A DNA stretch of 64,000 bases from Lactuca virosa (GCA_928212115.1 CAKMRJ010005523.1:147592403-147656402), one strand, 5' to 3'. Positions 32,472-43,383 are shown, counted from the first letter of the stretch. Notes: generated from the sequence alone by a model not told the origin. Numbers and translations are program-made.

Positions 32472-32512
32472 ACTAGGTTTGGACCGTCCGCGCGATGCTG
32501 CGGAAACCTAGT
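32472..32512. other. possible Helitron-like terminus
   Basis: An outer inverted repeat CTAGGTTT/AAACCTAG encloses a GC-rich core in which CCGC and GCGG can pair. It ends CTAGT. This looks like a Helitron 3' end, but no element body is recognised upstream. Confidence 0.35.
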
Positions 32513-32980
32513 ATGTTAAAAACGCAATTCAATATGGATAAGGTTTTTCGGAGAAATTTCTGCGTATTGCGGCGGAGAACTTCTTTTCAAAGTGAATCAT
32601 AAAAATATAAAATAAGGTTTAAAAGCAAACAATTATGTATGGATGAGGCATACAAAATAAAATTAAAAAATGTATTTTAAACGTATTAACTAACCTTTAA
32701 ATAAAAACATAATATTAGTAAAAATGAAAACTATAAAAACAATTATGTAAGGAACCAAAAATATAACTTAAAATTACCAATAATTTAAGTTTAAAATTAC
32801 AAAGGATAAAATGTGTTTAATCAAAATTATTTTAGGGTAGAAAATGTAAATGTAAGAATCTTTTATTACCAGAAGCAAATTTGTTATTTTTAGGAAAATG
32901 TTTATTTTAGAACTTATATTATATTATGTAAGAGTTGTAATTTGATAAAGACTTAGTTGGTTTTGATCTGACATTAGTAA
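32513..32980. other. no gene seen
   Basis: AT-rich sequence between the possible Helitron end and the long hairpin. Nothing recognised. Confidence 0.5.
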
Positions 32981-33155
32981 AAGCAAAAGAAGTGAGTACA
33001 ACCGTTGGTTAAGAAAAAGAAAGAAGAAAGAATTGAGAAACAAAAGGAAATCAAACGGCTACTCAAAGGAAATCACGTAGCCGTTTGATTTCCTTTTGCT
33101 TCTCAATTCTTTCTTCTTTCTTTTTCTTAACCAACGGTTGTACTCACTTCTTTTG

Positions 33156-33158
<3 letters not shown>
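32981..33158. repeat. 82-bp-arm near-perfect inverted repeat (hairpin)
   Basis: The left arm 32981-33062 and right arm 33077-33158 are reverse complements with one difference in 82 positions. The loop is 14 bases (33063-33076). Each arm is strongly biased, with purines on the left arm and pyrimidines on the right, and each holds CAACGG/CCGTTG. The right arm is followed at once by an (AT)n tract to 33200. It could be a fold-back element or the source of a hairpin RNA. Confidence 0.95.

Positions 33159-33200
<42 letters not shown>
33159..33200. repeat. (AT)n microsatellite
   Basis: AT tract directly after the hairpin's right arm. Confidence 0.9.
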
Positions 33201-33203
<3 letters not shown>

Positions 33204-33251
33204 GGTCATTTTGAGTGATAGGTTTCACTCTTGACGATAACCAACTCAAAG

Positions 33252-33323
33252 GCACTAGTCATCTAGTGGTAGAATAGTACCCTGGCCACATTACAGACCC
33301 GGGTTGGATTCTTGTCTGGTGCA
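33252..33323 (+). pseudogene. tRNA-Gly pseudogene
   Basis: Recognisable copy with an extra base in the anticodon loop (CTGGCCACA), a broken anticodon stem and a changed T stem (TTGGATTCTTGTC). The acceptor 3' strand CTGGTGC is kept. Confidence 0.85.
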
Positions 33324-33478
33324 TTTCTGAGCTATGATGTCTTATTCCTTTATGATGGAGGGTCCATCAGCTTTGTCTTATCCTACGTGATGACATATAT
33401 AGGTCCTTACTGAGCTCTTGTTTTTTATTTCTATTTCTTTTCCTTTCTCTTACTTCTGCTGATGTGTGTTCACAAACA

Positions 33479-33806
33479 CCCCGTTTCCGAGTTGAATTTA
33501 ACGAGAGAAAGGAAAGGAAATTGGTGGAAATGGAAAGAAAATAAAAAAAATTAGTGTTTCCGAGTTTCATTAAAGGAGGGAAGTGGAAGGAAGTGGAGAG
33601 AAATGGGAGGATCACTTTCCCTCCTAACTTTCCTTCCGATTTGGGAGGATTTGGAAAGAAAGAACAAAATGATTTATTTTCCTTCCACTTCTCTCCGACT
33701 CGGGAACACAAAAGAAAATTTTGTTTTCTTTTCCTTTCTCTTCTTTTCTCTCATGACTTTCTTTTCTTTTTTCTTCTTTTCTTTTGTTAAACTCGGGAAC
33801 GAGGCG
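33479..33806. mobile_element. MITE-like element with terminal inverted repeats
   Basis: The left end CGTTTCCGAGTTGAATTTAA and the right end, read in reverse, CGTTCCCGAGTTTAAC form an imperfect inverted repeat. The inside is purine-rich on the left (AAAGGAAAGGAAATTGG) and pyrimidine-rich on the right, with more inverted repeats around 33555-33720, so the element can fold back. No coding capacity. Overlapping frames here are by-products of the bias. No target-site duplication was fixed. Confidence 0.65.
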
Positions 33807-33839
33807 AAAATGACAAATAGTAGCTAAGAAAGACAAACT

Positions 33840-34218
33840 AATAACATCAATTTCATTTCAGCAAGCTCAAAACATACCTTTAAGATAGTTGATGAATCTA
33901 AATATCCAATATTTATGTTCTCTACTCTCTAGTGAAGACATCTACGACATGCAACGAATTTGTTATATCTATTAAAGGGATAAACATAAGAAACAAGTAA
34001 AACCCATGATTTCACAAAATAAGTTTGCCAATTGCCATAAACTAAGAACTGTACTTGTAGTTTACGTGGAAGAAACTATAAAAAAAGTCCCATGGATTAT
34101 GCCTTTATATACTTTAAGCATTATGCATTATATCTATTCTTTGATCAAGAGTAACGAACATTACATTGCTTACATTATGCACCTATCGTGATTATATATA
34201 TATAATCAATGGATTCCC
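33840..34218. other. duplicated array spacer
   Basis: The segment at about 34105-34205 recurs at 35145-35245 and 37195-37305 (word 'caagagtaacgaacattaca'). No gene seen. Confidence 0.6.
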
Positions 34219-34252
34219 GGTACATACCCGGGTTCGATTCCCGGCTGGTGCA
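34219..34252 (+). pseudogene. 3' half of tRNA-Gly
   Basis: Retains the T arm with B box GGTTCGATTCC and the acceptor strand CTGGTGCA. The 5' half is replaced by unrelated sequence. Confidence 0.85.
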
Positions 34253-35495
34253 TTTCATGGGAGCTATGATGAAAAATTCCTTTCTGGTGGAGGGTCCATC
34301 GGCGTTGTTTTATCTTAAATGATGATATATAGGTTCTAACTGAGCTCCTTTTTTTCAAGCAGTGGAAAATGGCAATGTGATTAGAAGTGCAAATCCCATA
34401 ATGTATCCTTTGTTGATGTGTTCATGTTTACCTTATTAATGTAGCTTGGTTGAATTGAAAAGAAATGAAACATGACTGTGGATTTGTGTTTCATTTGCTT
34501 GCATAATTGCATTCTGAGAAGAAAAAGTGGATGTTAAATCATTTTCAAACTTCAAAGTTTCTCGGGATATTAGAGAAAGATCATAAATATAAAGACTTAT
34601 GTACAACGTTACTGAGCTCTTTTTTATTTTTGCTGGGAATAGAAGCATAGAACAAAAACATATTTGGTACTTATGAGACATGCCTCTTTGGGCACAATTT
34701 GCTATACAAATATGAACTTATTACACGCATTTAATACCAAAAAGAACCTTTAAGAAATTTTCATATGGCCAACTTCCTAAAATTGTTATTTATTGAACAC
34801 ATTTATCTATGTCAAAAGTCAAAACTGTTATAACCAATAGAAATTATAAGTACATTGCTATTATATGTAAAAATAAAAATCATTGCCAATTACAGTTAAA
34901 ACAGCAAAAACATACATATTTTGTAGGGAAAATGTACTCCTTGAAATTGAATAACACCATCTTTTGATCTTCATTGTAATATATCCTCAAAGCCTCTTCC
35001 AACTACTAAAACACAACACGGTGATAAACATACATTGAAAAAAAACACTAAAAAGGTTAAAGAATTAGCTTACTTATTGAGTTATATTTCATGTGGAAGA
35101 AACCATAACAACTTCATAAAGTCCCATGAATTATGCCTTTATATAATGAAAGCGTTATGCATTTTGAAGTTTTATATTTATTCTTTGAACAAGAGTAACA
35201 AACATTGCATTGCTTACATTATGCACATATCGTGATTATATGTATTGAATGGACTTAATTTTTTTTCTTTTTGGTTAATAATCTTCCATGCATAGAAAAA
35301 CATATCATTTTTATACAAGTATTAAACAATTTTGCTAGATGTGTTTGTGAGATAAGTCAAGTGATAGTATTATACTATCATTTTGTGAATGAAAAACGTG
35401 TTGAATATTTATATTTCGAATTTATATTGAAATAAGCCACCACTCTGGGTTCTTCTGATCAACATATATTTTAGTTGATAAACGAAAGCACAAAA
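34253..35495. other. duplicated array spacer, no gene seen
   Basis: Begins with the conserved tRNA 3' flank ('ttcctttctggtggagggtc'). Blocks at 34670-34800 and 35145-35245 recur elsewhere in the array. No coding frame with recognisable content. Confidence 0.55.
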
Positions 35496-35566
35496 GCACC
35501 AGTGGTCTAGTGGTAGAATAGTACCCTGCCACGGTACAGACCCGGGTTCGATTCCCGGCTGGTGCA
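35496..35566 (+). tRNA. tRNA-Gly(GCC), intact
   Basis: Same 71-nt sequence as the copies at 30933 and 31865, with anticodon GCC. Upstream GCACAAAA gives a CAA start signal. Downstream only TTT follows directly, so termination may rely on T runs further on. Confidence 0.95.
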
Positions 35567-35883
35567 TTTCAAGAGCTGTGATGTTTCTTGCCTTTCTGGT
35601 GGAGGGGTCCATCAGTCTTGTCTGATCTTCAAGTGAAGACATTAATAGGCCTTACTGAGCTCTTTTTCTTTTGCTTTTTGGGCTGCTGAGTGCAGACATA
35701 TTTTCTGCTAATGAACCATACTTCTTTGTGCTCAAATTTGTTTATTTTTTATTTTTTATTTTTATGATGGTTACATACTTCAAACAAAGCGAAATTGATA
35801 AAAAAAGATGGCAGTTTTCAGCAGCCATTGACTCTCTATTGTTAAATAAATATATTTCGTAGTTGATAATGAGGAACACAAAA
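35567..35883. other. tRNA 3' flank and spacer
   Basis: Conserved roughly 100-bp flank, then AT-rich DNA. A short frame at 35671-35862 has no motif. Confidence 0.5.
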
Positions 35884-35952
35884 GCACTAGTGGTTTAGTG
35901 GTACTTCTGAATAATAGTAGTATAGACCAGGGTTCGATTCCCAGCTGGAGGA
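35884..35952 (+). pseudogene. tRNA-Gly pseudogene
   Basis: The 5' part GCACTAGTGGTTTAGTGGTA and the B box GGTTCGATTCC are kept, but the anticodon arm is replaced by unrelated bases and the acceptor 3' strand is lost. Confidence 0.85.
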
Positions 35953-36412
35953 TTTCTTTATCAATGATTATTTATGCCTTTCTGGTGGAGGGTCCATCAA
36001 TTTGTCTGCTATGAATCTGAAGACATTGTTGGCCTTACTGAGCTCTTTTTTTTATTTAATTTGCACGGAATAGAAGTATAGAACACAACACATTTGGTAC
36101 TTAATTATGAACTATGCTTCTTTGGGCACTCATTTGATAACAAAACGATTCTTTAACAGTCAACAAATTCTCCTATGGGCAAGTTCTTGAACTTGTCATC
36201 AGTTAAAACACATTTTAATTGTATCGCTGTTTTGGACTCCATGTTGACCATATATATAACCAGCCCATTGGCTCTTGGATATGCATGAGCTGTAAGCGTA
36301 AATATTTTCCCCATAAAACTTTACTGCATTCATAATCGAATATATATACTGAGAATACAATTCAAGGGCTTATGCATCAAAAAGACCTAGAATTATTGGG
36401 CTACACTAAATA
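35953..36412. other. spacer, probably including copia LTR sequence
   Basis: Begins with the tRNA 3' flank. From about 36270 to the copia RNase H remnant it may be the 3' LTR of that element: read on minus, TGTTAATAGTC follows a GCGGGGG tract near 36460. The LTR limit is not clear. Confidence 0.45.
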
Positions 36413-37190
36413 CTAAAATACAACATATATCACAACATAAAGCCTATGACTATTAACAACCCCCGCAGTTGGAGCGGGAGTAGCTAGACGGACATTCAAA
36501 CTGGACCGGAAATCCAAAAATAAAGAAGATGGAAGACTTTTGGTGAATATATCCGTATATTGAGATTTAGAAGGAACATAAAAGAACACGAACATGGCCG
36601 GTAGCAATCTTGTTTCGAACAAAGTGAAGATCAATCTCAACATGTTTAGTCCGTTGATGTTGAACCGGGTTAGCAGACATAAACACCACACTCACATTAT
36701 CACAATACACAATAGTAGCACGGTGTGGAGAATAGTGTAGCTCAAGAAGAAGATTGTCGATCCAACAAGTTTCCGCAACAGCATTAGCGACTCCGCGATA
36801 TTCAGCCTCGACACTGGAGCGGGATACAGTATGCTGACGTTTGGATGGCCAGGAGAGGAGGTTGTGTCCTAGAAAAACACAATAACCGGAAGTGGAGCGT
36901 CTGGTGAATGGGCAATCAACCCGATCAACATCAAAGTAAGCAATAATATCGCGAGATGGAGAATTGAATATCTGAATACCATGATTTGAAGTGTCGCGCA
37001 TGTAGCATAAGATGCGTTTTAGAGCTGTGAAATGAGATAGATTTGTTGAACTGCATAGGTAATGTCCGTGCGAGTAAACGTGAGATATTGAAGTGCTCCA
37101 GCAAAACTGCGGTATAACGTGGGGTTTTAAAAACCAAATCTGCTGGGGTTGAAATCGGTTTGTAGTTGGTCATGGAGGCACGGACAAGAA
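36413..37190 (-). pseudogene. copia reverse transcriptase end and RNase H, fragment
   Basis: Minus-strand 3' part of a copia pol. KPISTPADLVFKTP near 37155 is the end of the reverse transcriptase region. RNase H follows with RRSTSGYCVFLGHNLLSWPS, RSSVEAEYRGVANAVAETC, YCDNVSVVFMS and HQRTKHVEIDLHFVR. After a frame change near 36590 come YTDIFTKSLP and the tail. It is a different copia lineage from the 3.3-9.6 kb element. It inserted in the tRNA-Gly array, as array spacer sequence resumes at 37195. Confidence 0.9.
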
Positions 37191-37939
37191 TTAATTTTAT
37201 ATACTTTAAGCATTATGCATTTTGAAATTTTATATCTATTCTTTGATCAAGAGTAACGAACATTACATTGCTTACAATACGCACATATCATGATTATATA
37301 TATAATGAATGGATTTTTTTTCGTAAATAAGCTTCCATACAAAAGTATATCAGTTTTATACAAATATTAAACAATTTTGCTAGATGTGTTTTTGAGATAA
37401 GTCAAGTTGTAGTATTATTCTATGAAAGAAATATATGTTGATTGTTTATATTTCAAATTTATATTGAAAGATTAGATAAGGTGTGATGTAGTAAAATGAA
37501 AATACAAATTCGTTGTTTAACTATTTAGGAGTAAATTTCCATCTATATGTCAAAAGGTATGTTTTTCGTCCGATTATTTATATTTTGAATTTATATTGAA
37601 ACTAATGAGCCATGGAAATATATTCATGATTTGCATTACAAAGAAAGAAAACATGAAAGTGACTTTATTGCTTTTGCTTACATTTTAAAAAAGAAAAAGT
37701 AGACCGAAATTCATAAGGGTAAATTGTGAGAAATATATAGTAATACACTTTGAAGTGTGCAAATACCATAATGTGTAACTTGTTGATGTGTGTATGTTCA
37801 CCGTGTTAATGTAGGCGGATTAAATTCACATGGTTGTGGATTTGTGTTGTTTATACTTGCATTTTGAAAAGAAAAATAGTTGTAAATCATTTTCAAGCTT
37901 TAAACTACTTGTAAATCAGATGATAGATTTAACACAAAA
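37191..37939. other. array spacer, no gene seen
   Basis: 37195-37310 repeats 34105-34210. The rest is AT-rich array spacer, with blocks like those before the other tRNA copies. Confidence 0.55.
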
Positions 37940-38010
37940 GCACCAGTGGTCTAGTGGTAGAATAGTACCCTGCCACGGTAAAGACCCGGGTTCGATTCCC
38001 GGCTGGTTCA
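37940..38010 (+). tRNA. tRNA-Gly(GCC), two substitutions in stems
   Basis: 71 nt with anticodon GCC. It differs from the intact copies at two paired positions: the anticodon stem reads GTACC/GGTAA and the acceptor 3' strand reads CTGGTTC. Each change breaks one base pair. It may still be transcribed, but it is a weaker candidate. Confidence 0.85.
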
Positions 38011-38439
38011 TTTCAAGAGCTATGATGTTTCATGCCTTCCTGGTTGAGGGGTCTCTCAGTCTTGTCTGATCTTCAAGTGAAGACATTATAATAGGCCTAT
38101 CTGAGCTCTTATGCTTTTATTCTTCCATTTTTTTTGCTGGGAATAGAACATATAATTGCTATACAAAGTTACAAAGATGAAGTTATTACACTCCTTTAAT
38201 ACCAAAAAGATTTGTTAATTTTTATTTCCTTGTGGATAAGTTCCTGAAATTGTTATCTGATGAACACATTTAATACCAAAAAGATTTGTATCATTGTATG
38301 TAGCACCTTTTGGACTACATGTTGACAATATAACCATCCCCATTGATTGCTGGATGTGCATCAACTTCTCTCAAAACTTGTTCCAGCAATGTTGCCTTAT
38401 ACTTCACATGATTTTGATGAAAAGATTAGATGTGTCGGG

Positions 38440-38760
38440 TCGAAAAAGGAAGCATTACAGGTAGTATGTAGATTTGCTAGGTAGGGCAAGAGAATTAGAA
38501 GAAAAAAAAACGTATGATCTTACAAAATGGATGCCCTTTAAAACCTGATGCTTCTATTTGGGGTGCACTTCTTGGTGTGTGTAGGATTTATAGAAATACC
38601 AATTTGGGAAGGTAGTTTCGGATAAATTATTGGAAATTGATTCGGGTAACTTTGGGTATTATGTTTTGTTTTCAAATATACATGCAATTGTGGGTAATTA
38701 AATAGGAAAGGGTGAATACGGTTGGATTAATGCTAATGAAAAGGATTGAAGAAGATGTCC
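38440..38760 (+). pseudogene. PPR E-motif fragment, last unit
   Basis: The best-kept fragment of the E region. In pieces it reads YVDLLGRARELEE, PLKPDASIWGALLGVCRIYR, DKLLEIDSGNFGYYVL and FSNIHAIVG, with stops and one-base shifts between them. It is the part of a PLS-type PPR protein just before the DYW domain. It lies about 430 bp after the tRNA-Gly at 37940 on the same strand, the same order as in the other units. Confidence 0.85.
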
Positions 38761-39200
38761 CGGTGGATTTAGGTTGAAATATATGGTTCATATTGGTGTC
38801 AAGGACCAATTAGTTTGTTTTTTATTTGTAAAATATTGTTTAAAAGGCATGGTTTTGTTCTTTATTAAAAGAATAGTATCAAAGTACAATCACTAACATT
38901 AAAATTAGAGATATTGTCTGTTTGTCCCCAATGATCATAAAAAAAGACTTCTTTCATAATGACCAAAAATCCATATATGGTTCGAAAATAGCTAGTTCGT
39001 AAATCTTTATTTTTCTGGGTTGAGTTCCCAACTTGTGTATAAAATCTGAACTTGTTTATGACTTTCAAACTAGTTATTCATGCTACATATATATTTGTAT
39101 ATGATTTATAAACTTGTTTATGAATTTCAAACTAATTATTCGTGTTACATATAGAGATGCAATAAAATCTGAACTTGTTTATGACTTTCAAACTAGTTAT

Positions 39201-39262
<62 letters not shown>

Positions 39263-39388
39263 TTATTAACTTGTTTATGAATTTCAAACTAATTATTCGT
39301 GTTACATATAGAGATGCAATAAAGGAAATAAAACTCAATCCCCTACATTTAAAAAGCAAGATTGTGGAACAACCGAAGAAGATGATGG
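38761..39388. other. spacer with a 145-bp duplication and (AT)n
   Basis: The segment at about 39105-39165 (word 'ttcaaactaattattcgtgt') recurs at 39260-39325 on the other side of an AT tract at 39204-39259. No gene seen. Confidence 0.65.
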
Positions 39389-39733
39389 GCTAACCAATGG
39401 GAAAAAGATCGCTATATTCTTCAAGCTACTATAAAAGAATGGTCAATAACGTCAATATCGCCAAAAATTAAATAATTATTGATGGAGTTGGCAACTGAAT
39501 TTAAAAGAACCTTCACTAGTAGTCCCTAACCACCATAAAATAATATTGAGCAAAAGAAACTATCAGATTTCACATTAGTTGTACTATTCCTTGGTGAACT
39601 TTCATTAGATCCTAACAACCTTCTAAACGATGTGTTTTTCTTAGTTTTAACTTGACAAATAATAATAATAGAACTTTTTTTAACAAATTAGAATGCAACA
39701 ATAAGTATTATTGGATTTTGTGAAAGCTCAAAA
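39389..39733. repeat. 345-bp direct repeat, left copy
   Basis: Starts GGGCTAACCAATGGGAAAAA and matches 41210-41540 with only a few differences. The two copies flank the long-TIR element. Confidence 0.9.
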
Positions 39734-41000
39734 TTGCCACTTTGGTCCAAAAAGGTTTGGACTAGCACTACAGGTCTAAAGTTTTTATTTTGTTGCGAGT
39801 TTGGTCCAATTTACTTTGAAATTTTTATTAATGACGATTTTGCCCTTATTTTTTACTTTTTAATTGTTTTTTTATTTATTTGAAAACATTTTAGAATTTT
39901 CGTAATTAAAAATAAAACAAAAAAGAAAATATTACCCCTATCCCTACCCCACCCTCCCCCTACTCTTTCTCATCCCACTACCAGTTATGCTATCACCACC
40001 ACCACCACTGTCAGTCACCACCACCACCGCTACCACCATCGTTGGTCACCAGCAACCGCCAGTGCCACCTCCGGTCACCACCAACACCATAACAACATAA
40101 TTTTTCCATATCTTAATACCAAAACACTCATATAATTCCAGATTCATAATTTTAAATTAAAACTTAAGAACTGCCACCACTATCTGATGAATCCAAACAT
40201 ATTTTTTCCAGAAAACTCAAACATTACATTTTCCTTATTTGTAACCTCAAAATCAAGAACAATCTTTGTAAACCTATTTGTGGATGTCATCTTCTTCCTC
40301 CAAGAAACCCTTGTTTCAGCGTAGATGCACCTTCTTTTGCTATGGTGGTCGTCTGGCAAGAAGAAGAGAAAAGAGGGAGATGGAGAACGGCTCTAGGGCG
40401 GAGAAGATGTGCAAAACCTGATCGTCGTCGAACGTGGCTTCAGCCTTCAGTAGGTCCGATCTGAAAACCCCAATAAACATCGCATCGTTCGTAAGCGCCT
40501 CCTCCAACCACTATTCCTTCGTCATCTGATCTATTCTGATTCTTTGTAAGTCACTGTTACAGAGAGATGATTCGAGGAGCTTCACAAATTAGGGTTTCAG
40601 CCGTCATCCTTCTAGTTTCTAGGGTTTTAGACGTCGTTTAGGGTTTCAGACGAAAATCTCACGACGAACGGATCTGGGTAACACCTTACATCGATGCTTG
40701 AACACAATCTATGTAACCGCTTCTTTTTTCGACCTTCCTCGATCTGTTGATACCCTCTGTTTCCTTCTTCTTCTAGCTTCATCTCTGAATATCGAGCTAC
40801 CACTGTGGGATGAGTTTTTAGATATGAAGAGGAGGAGGGTTTTCAGATCGATAGATCTGAAGAAAGTTTTCAGACTTCACCTGCGTAGATCCGTTCTCGT
40901 CTGAGGACATCGGAGACCTGAGCTTGTGACTGAAGACTACGGTTGGAGAGATGAGGCAAAGAGGCGGAGAAGAAACATATCTCAGATCTGGTTTTGGTTG

Positions 41001-41037
<37 letters not shown>

Positions 41038-41203
41038 TATTTTTGTTTTATTTTTAAATGTTTTCTAATTACTGTAATAAAAGAAAAATATAAAATAAAA
41101 TAATAAAGGACAAATCCGTCATTATAAAATGTTTCAAAATTTTTGGACCGAACTCGCAACAAAATGAAAAGTTTGGACCTATGATGCTAGTCTAAATTTT
41201 TTT
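39734..41203. mobile_element. non-autonomous long-TIR (MULE-like) element
   Basis: The left end (39734-39850) and the reverse complement of the right end (41100-41203) match over about 100 bp. Shared words include 'ttttgttgcgagtt' and 'tggtccaa'. Long inverted repeats with no transposase suggest a MULE-type derivative. The inside has pyrimidine-rich leader-like DNA at 39930-40080 and 'agggtttcag' words at 40590-40650, as though it carries gene-derived promoter or leader sequence. A frame at 40698-40904 has no motif that I know. A (GA)n tract is at 41003-41032. A second, truncated relative ends at 57035. Confidence 0.75.
41003..41032. repeat. (GA)n microsatellite
   Basis: Perfect GA tract of about 30 bp inside the long-TIR element. 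Confidence 0.95.
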
Positions 41204-41206
41204 GGA

Positions 41207-41550
41207 TGAGCTAACCAATGGGAAAAAGATCGCTATATTCTTCAAGCTACTATAAAAGAATGGTCAATAACGTCAATATCGCCAAAAATTAAATAATTAC
41301 CGATGGAGTTGGCAACTGAATTTAAAAGAACCTTCACTAGTAGTCCCTAACCACCATAAAATAATATTGACCAAAAGAAACTATTAGATTTCACATTAGT
41401 TGTACTATTCCTTGGTCAACTTTCATAGATCCTAAAAACCTTCTAAACAATGTGTTTTCTTAGTTTTAACTTGACAAATAATAATAATAGAACTTTTTTT
41501 TAACAAATTAGAATGCAACAATAAGTATTGAATTTTGTGAAAGGTCTAAA
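41207..41550. repeat. 345-bp direct repeat, right copy
   Basis: Second copy of 39389-39733. It starts GAGCTAACCAATGGGAAAAA. Confidence 0.9.
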
Positions 41551-41853
41551 AGTTGCAATTATAAAGGTTTTTATTTATAATTTTGATTATATACGTTTTT
41601 CATATAAACAATTCTATTTAAAAACATTTACTAAAAGTTGCAACAACCAACAAATCACAAAAACAGAAACTCCAGATTCATTAAAAGATGTGCAGAAAGG
41701 AAATACTAGGTACATTGTCAGTTCATTTTCAAATCCAAAACCATATGCAAAAAGATAAAAGAAATGTCCAAATTTGGTGACAAAGTCACATTCTTGATTT
41801 TTCCCAAATGAAATCTTGGTAACTTGTTCACCATCTACTAATCCATATATCAT
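41551..41853. other. 3' flank of the CYSTM gene
   Basis: Probably includes the 3' untranslated region of the minus-strand gene that ends at 41854. Opposed short frames here have no motif. No clear polyadenylation signal was chosen. Confidence 0.5.
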
Positions 41854-43329
41854 TCAAAAGCATGCATCCAGCAAACAGCAGCAACACAAGGCAGCCAAAC
41901 TGAAAAAAAAAACACCATTAACAAAAAAAAAAAAAGGTCAACATTTTGACTTATCAAAAATTTTCAAAATCATGACATCGATTGCACAGGACAAAATAAA
42001 ACAAAATAAATTGTTTTGTGTGTTTGACATGTATTAGACTGGAACATAAACTGTCTGTCCCGGTGTCGGTCCCTCCTAAATAGTGGGGCAGACTATGTGA
42101 ACAACATTGTTGTGGTCCACACAAAGAATATGACTACAACCTCCACATGAATGCAAGTGATGTCACAATACAAACTACGTATCAATCAACAATTTCTATA
42201 AAAAGCATTCAATTTAGCAAAAACGTACACGAGTCATGTTCAAATACCACCACCATATGAAAAAACAGCACATGGTTTTTCTATTAAATTCAGCTTTTTT
42301 GAAATAAGAAAACAAAAGTATTTTGTGAAGCATTTTAAGGTCACAAGATAAGGATATATTCTCATTCAAAATAAAAAAATAATAATAATAAAATTGTAAG
42401 CAAATAATTCTTGTTTGGCACCACAAGTTAGATTGGTGATCATTGCAAATTAAGGATTTGATAATTATCGAATGCAGAAAAAGACTATTTTACCCTTCAA
42501 AAGTTTGACAATAACATAAAGTACATTGGGTCTTTTTTTTTGCATCAAAAAGGGAAAAAAGAATGTTTCATTATTTTAAGTTTGACAAGAACAAGAAGTC
42601 TACAAGAATTTTTTTTTCGCCCTTCTCCATTTTTTGTTTTAAAAAATTGCACCGAATTTCTAGGAACAATTTGATGCCAAAGAATCAAGATCTGTAAATA
42701 AAATCAGCTATAAAACCCAAGATCAAATTTCCACAGAGTATGAACTAGAGAAAATGACCAAAATACCCCTGAAAAACATACACAGGATTTTAGAAATCCC
42801 GATGTGAAGTCAGAAGTCTTCTCCACCGGTCAATATCACAGGTTAACAATCCATCTGACTCAATTACTTAACACAAAAGAAAACTGAAATCAAGCAATCT
42901 AGATCCGATCTTTACTCGATCAGAATTGACAATTGCATGCATAAAAGGAGATAGAGAAAAGAGGGGAATTTGTAATTACCATCCTTCCATGAAACCGGTA
43001 CTTTGTTGCTGCTGCTGCTGCTGAGGAGGCGGAGCACCGTACTGCGGCGCATACTGCGGTGGATATCCTTGTTGCGGATACCCTTGCGGAGGGTATCCCT
43101 GTGGCGGGTAACCTGCTGGTGGGTAAGCATCTTTCGGGTACCCTTCTGGTGGATATCCTACAAGAATCAAACACTATTCCTTAATTCACTATTCAAAAAA
43201 CCCAATTCCCAAAATCCTCCCAAGAAGAAGATCGTATCAGAAACCAAAATGAAAACCAAATTGAACGAAAAACGAACCTTGTGGAGGAGGAGCGCCAACT
43301 GGGGGCTGGCCTTGATTGTAATAACTCAT
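41854..43329 (-). CDS. cysteine-rich transmembrane (CYSTM) protein, intact, three exons
   Basis: Small tail-anchored protein of the CYSTM (WIH-type) family. Plant members sit in membranes and are linked to stress tolerance and cell-fate signalling. Exons on the minus strand are 43329-43278, 43157-42980 and 41899-41854, with splice sites AAG|GTTCGT, TTGTAG|G, GATG|GTAATT and CAG|T. Phases agree and the product is 91 residues. It starts MSYYNQGQPPVGAPPPQ. A Pro/Gly/Tyr/Gln-rich part with GYPPEGYPKDAYPP, repeated GYPPQ units and a Q run follows. It ends in the membrane module CLAALCCCCLLDACF. The last exon holds only this module, 1.08 kb away. Start context, length and end fit the family. It is the only gene in the window that looks complete. 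Confidence 0.92.
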
Positions 43330-43383
43330 GATTGTGATGTTCTTGGAGGTTCTTTGAGTGGGAGTTTATGGGGGAATTGTGGT

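Noticed and set aside
33367..33836. Several charged frames on both strands
   Set aside because: By-products of a purine/pyrimidine-biased MITE-like element. The frames overlap each other and have no domain.
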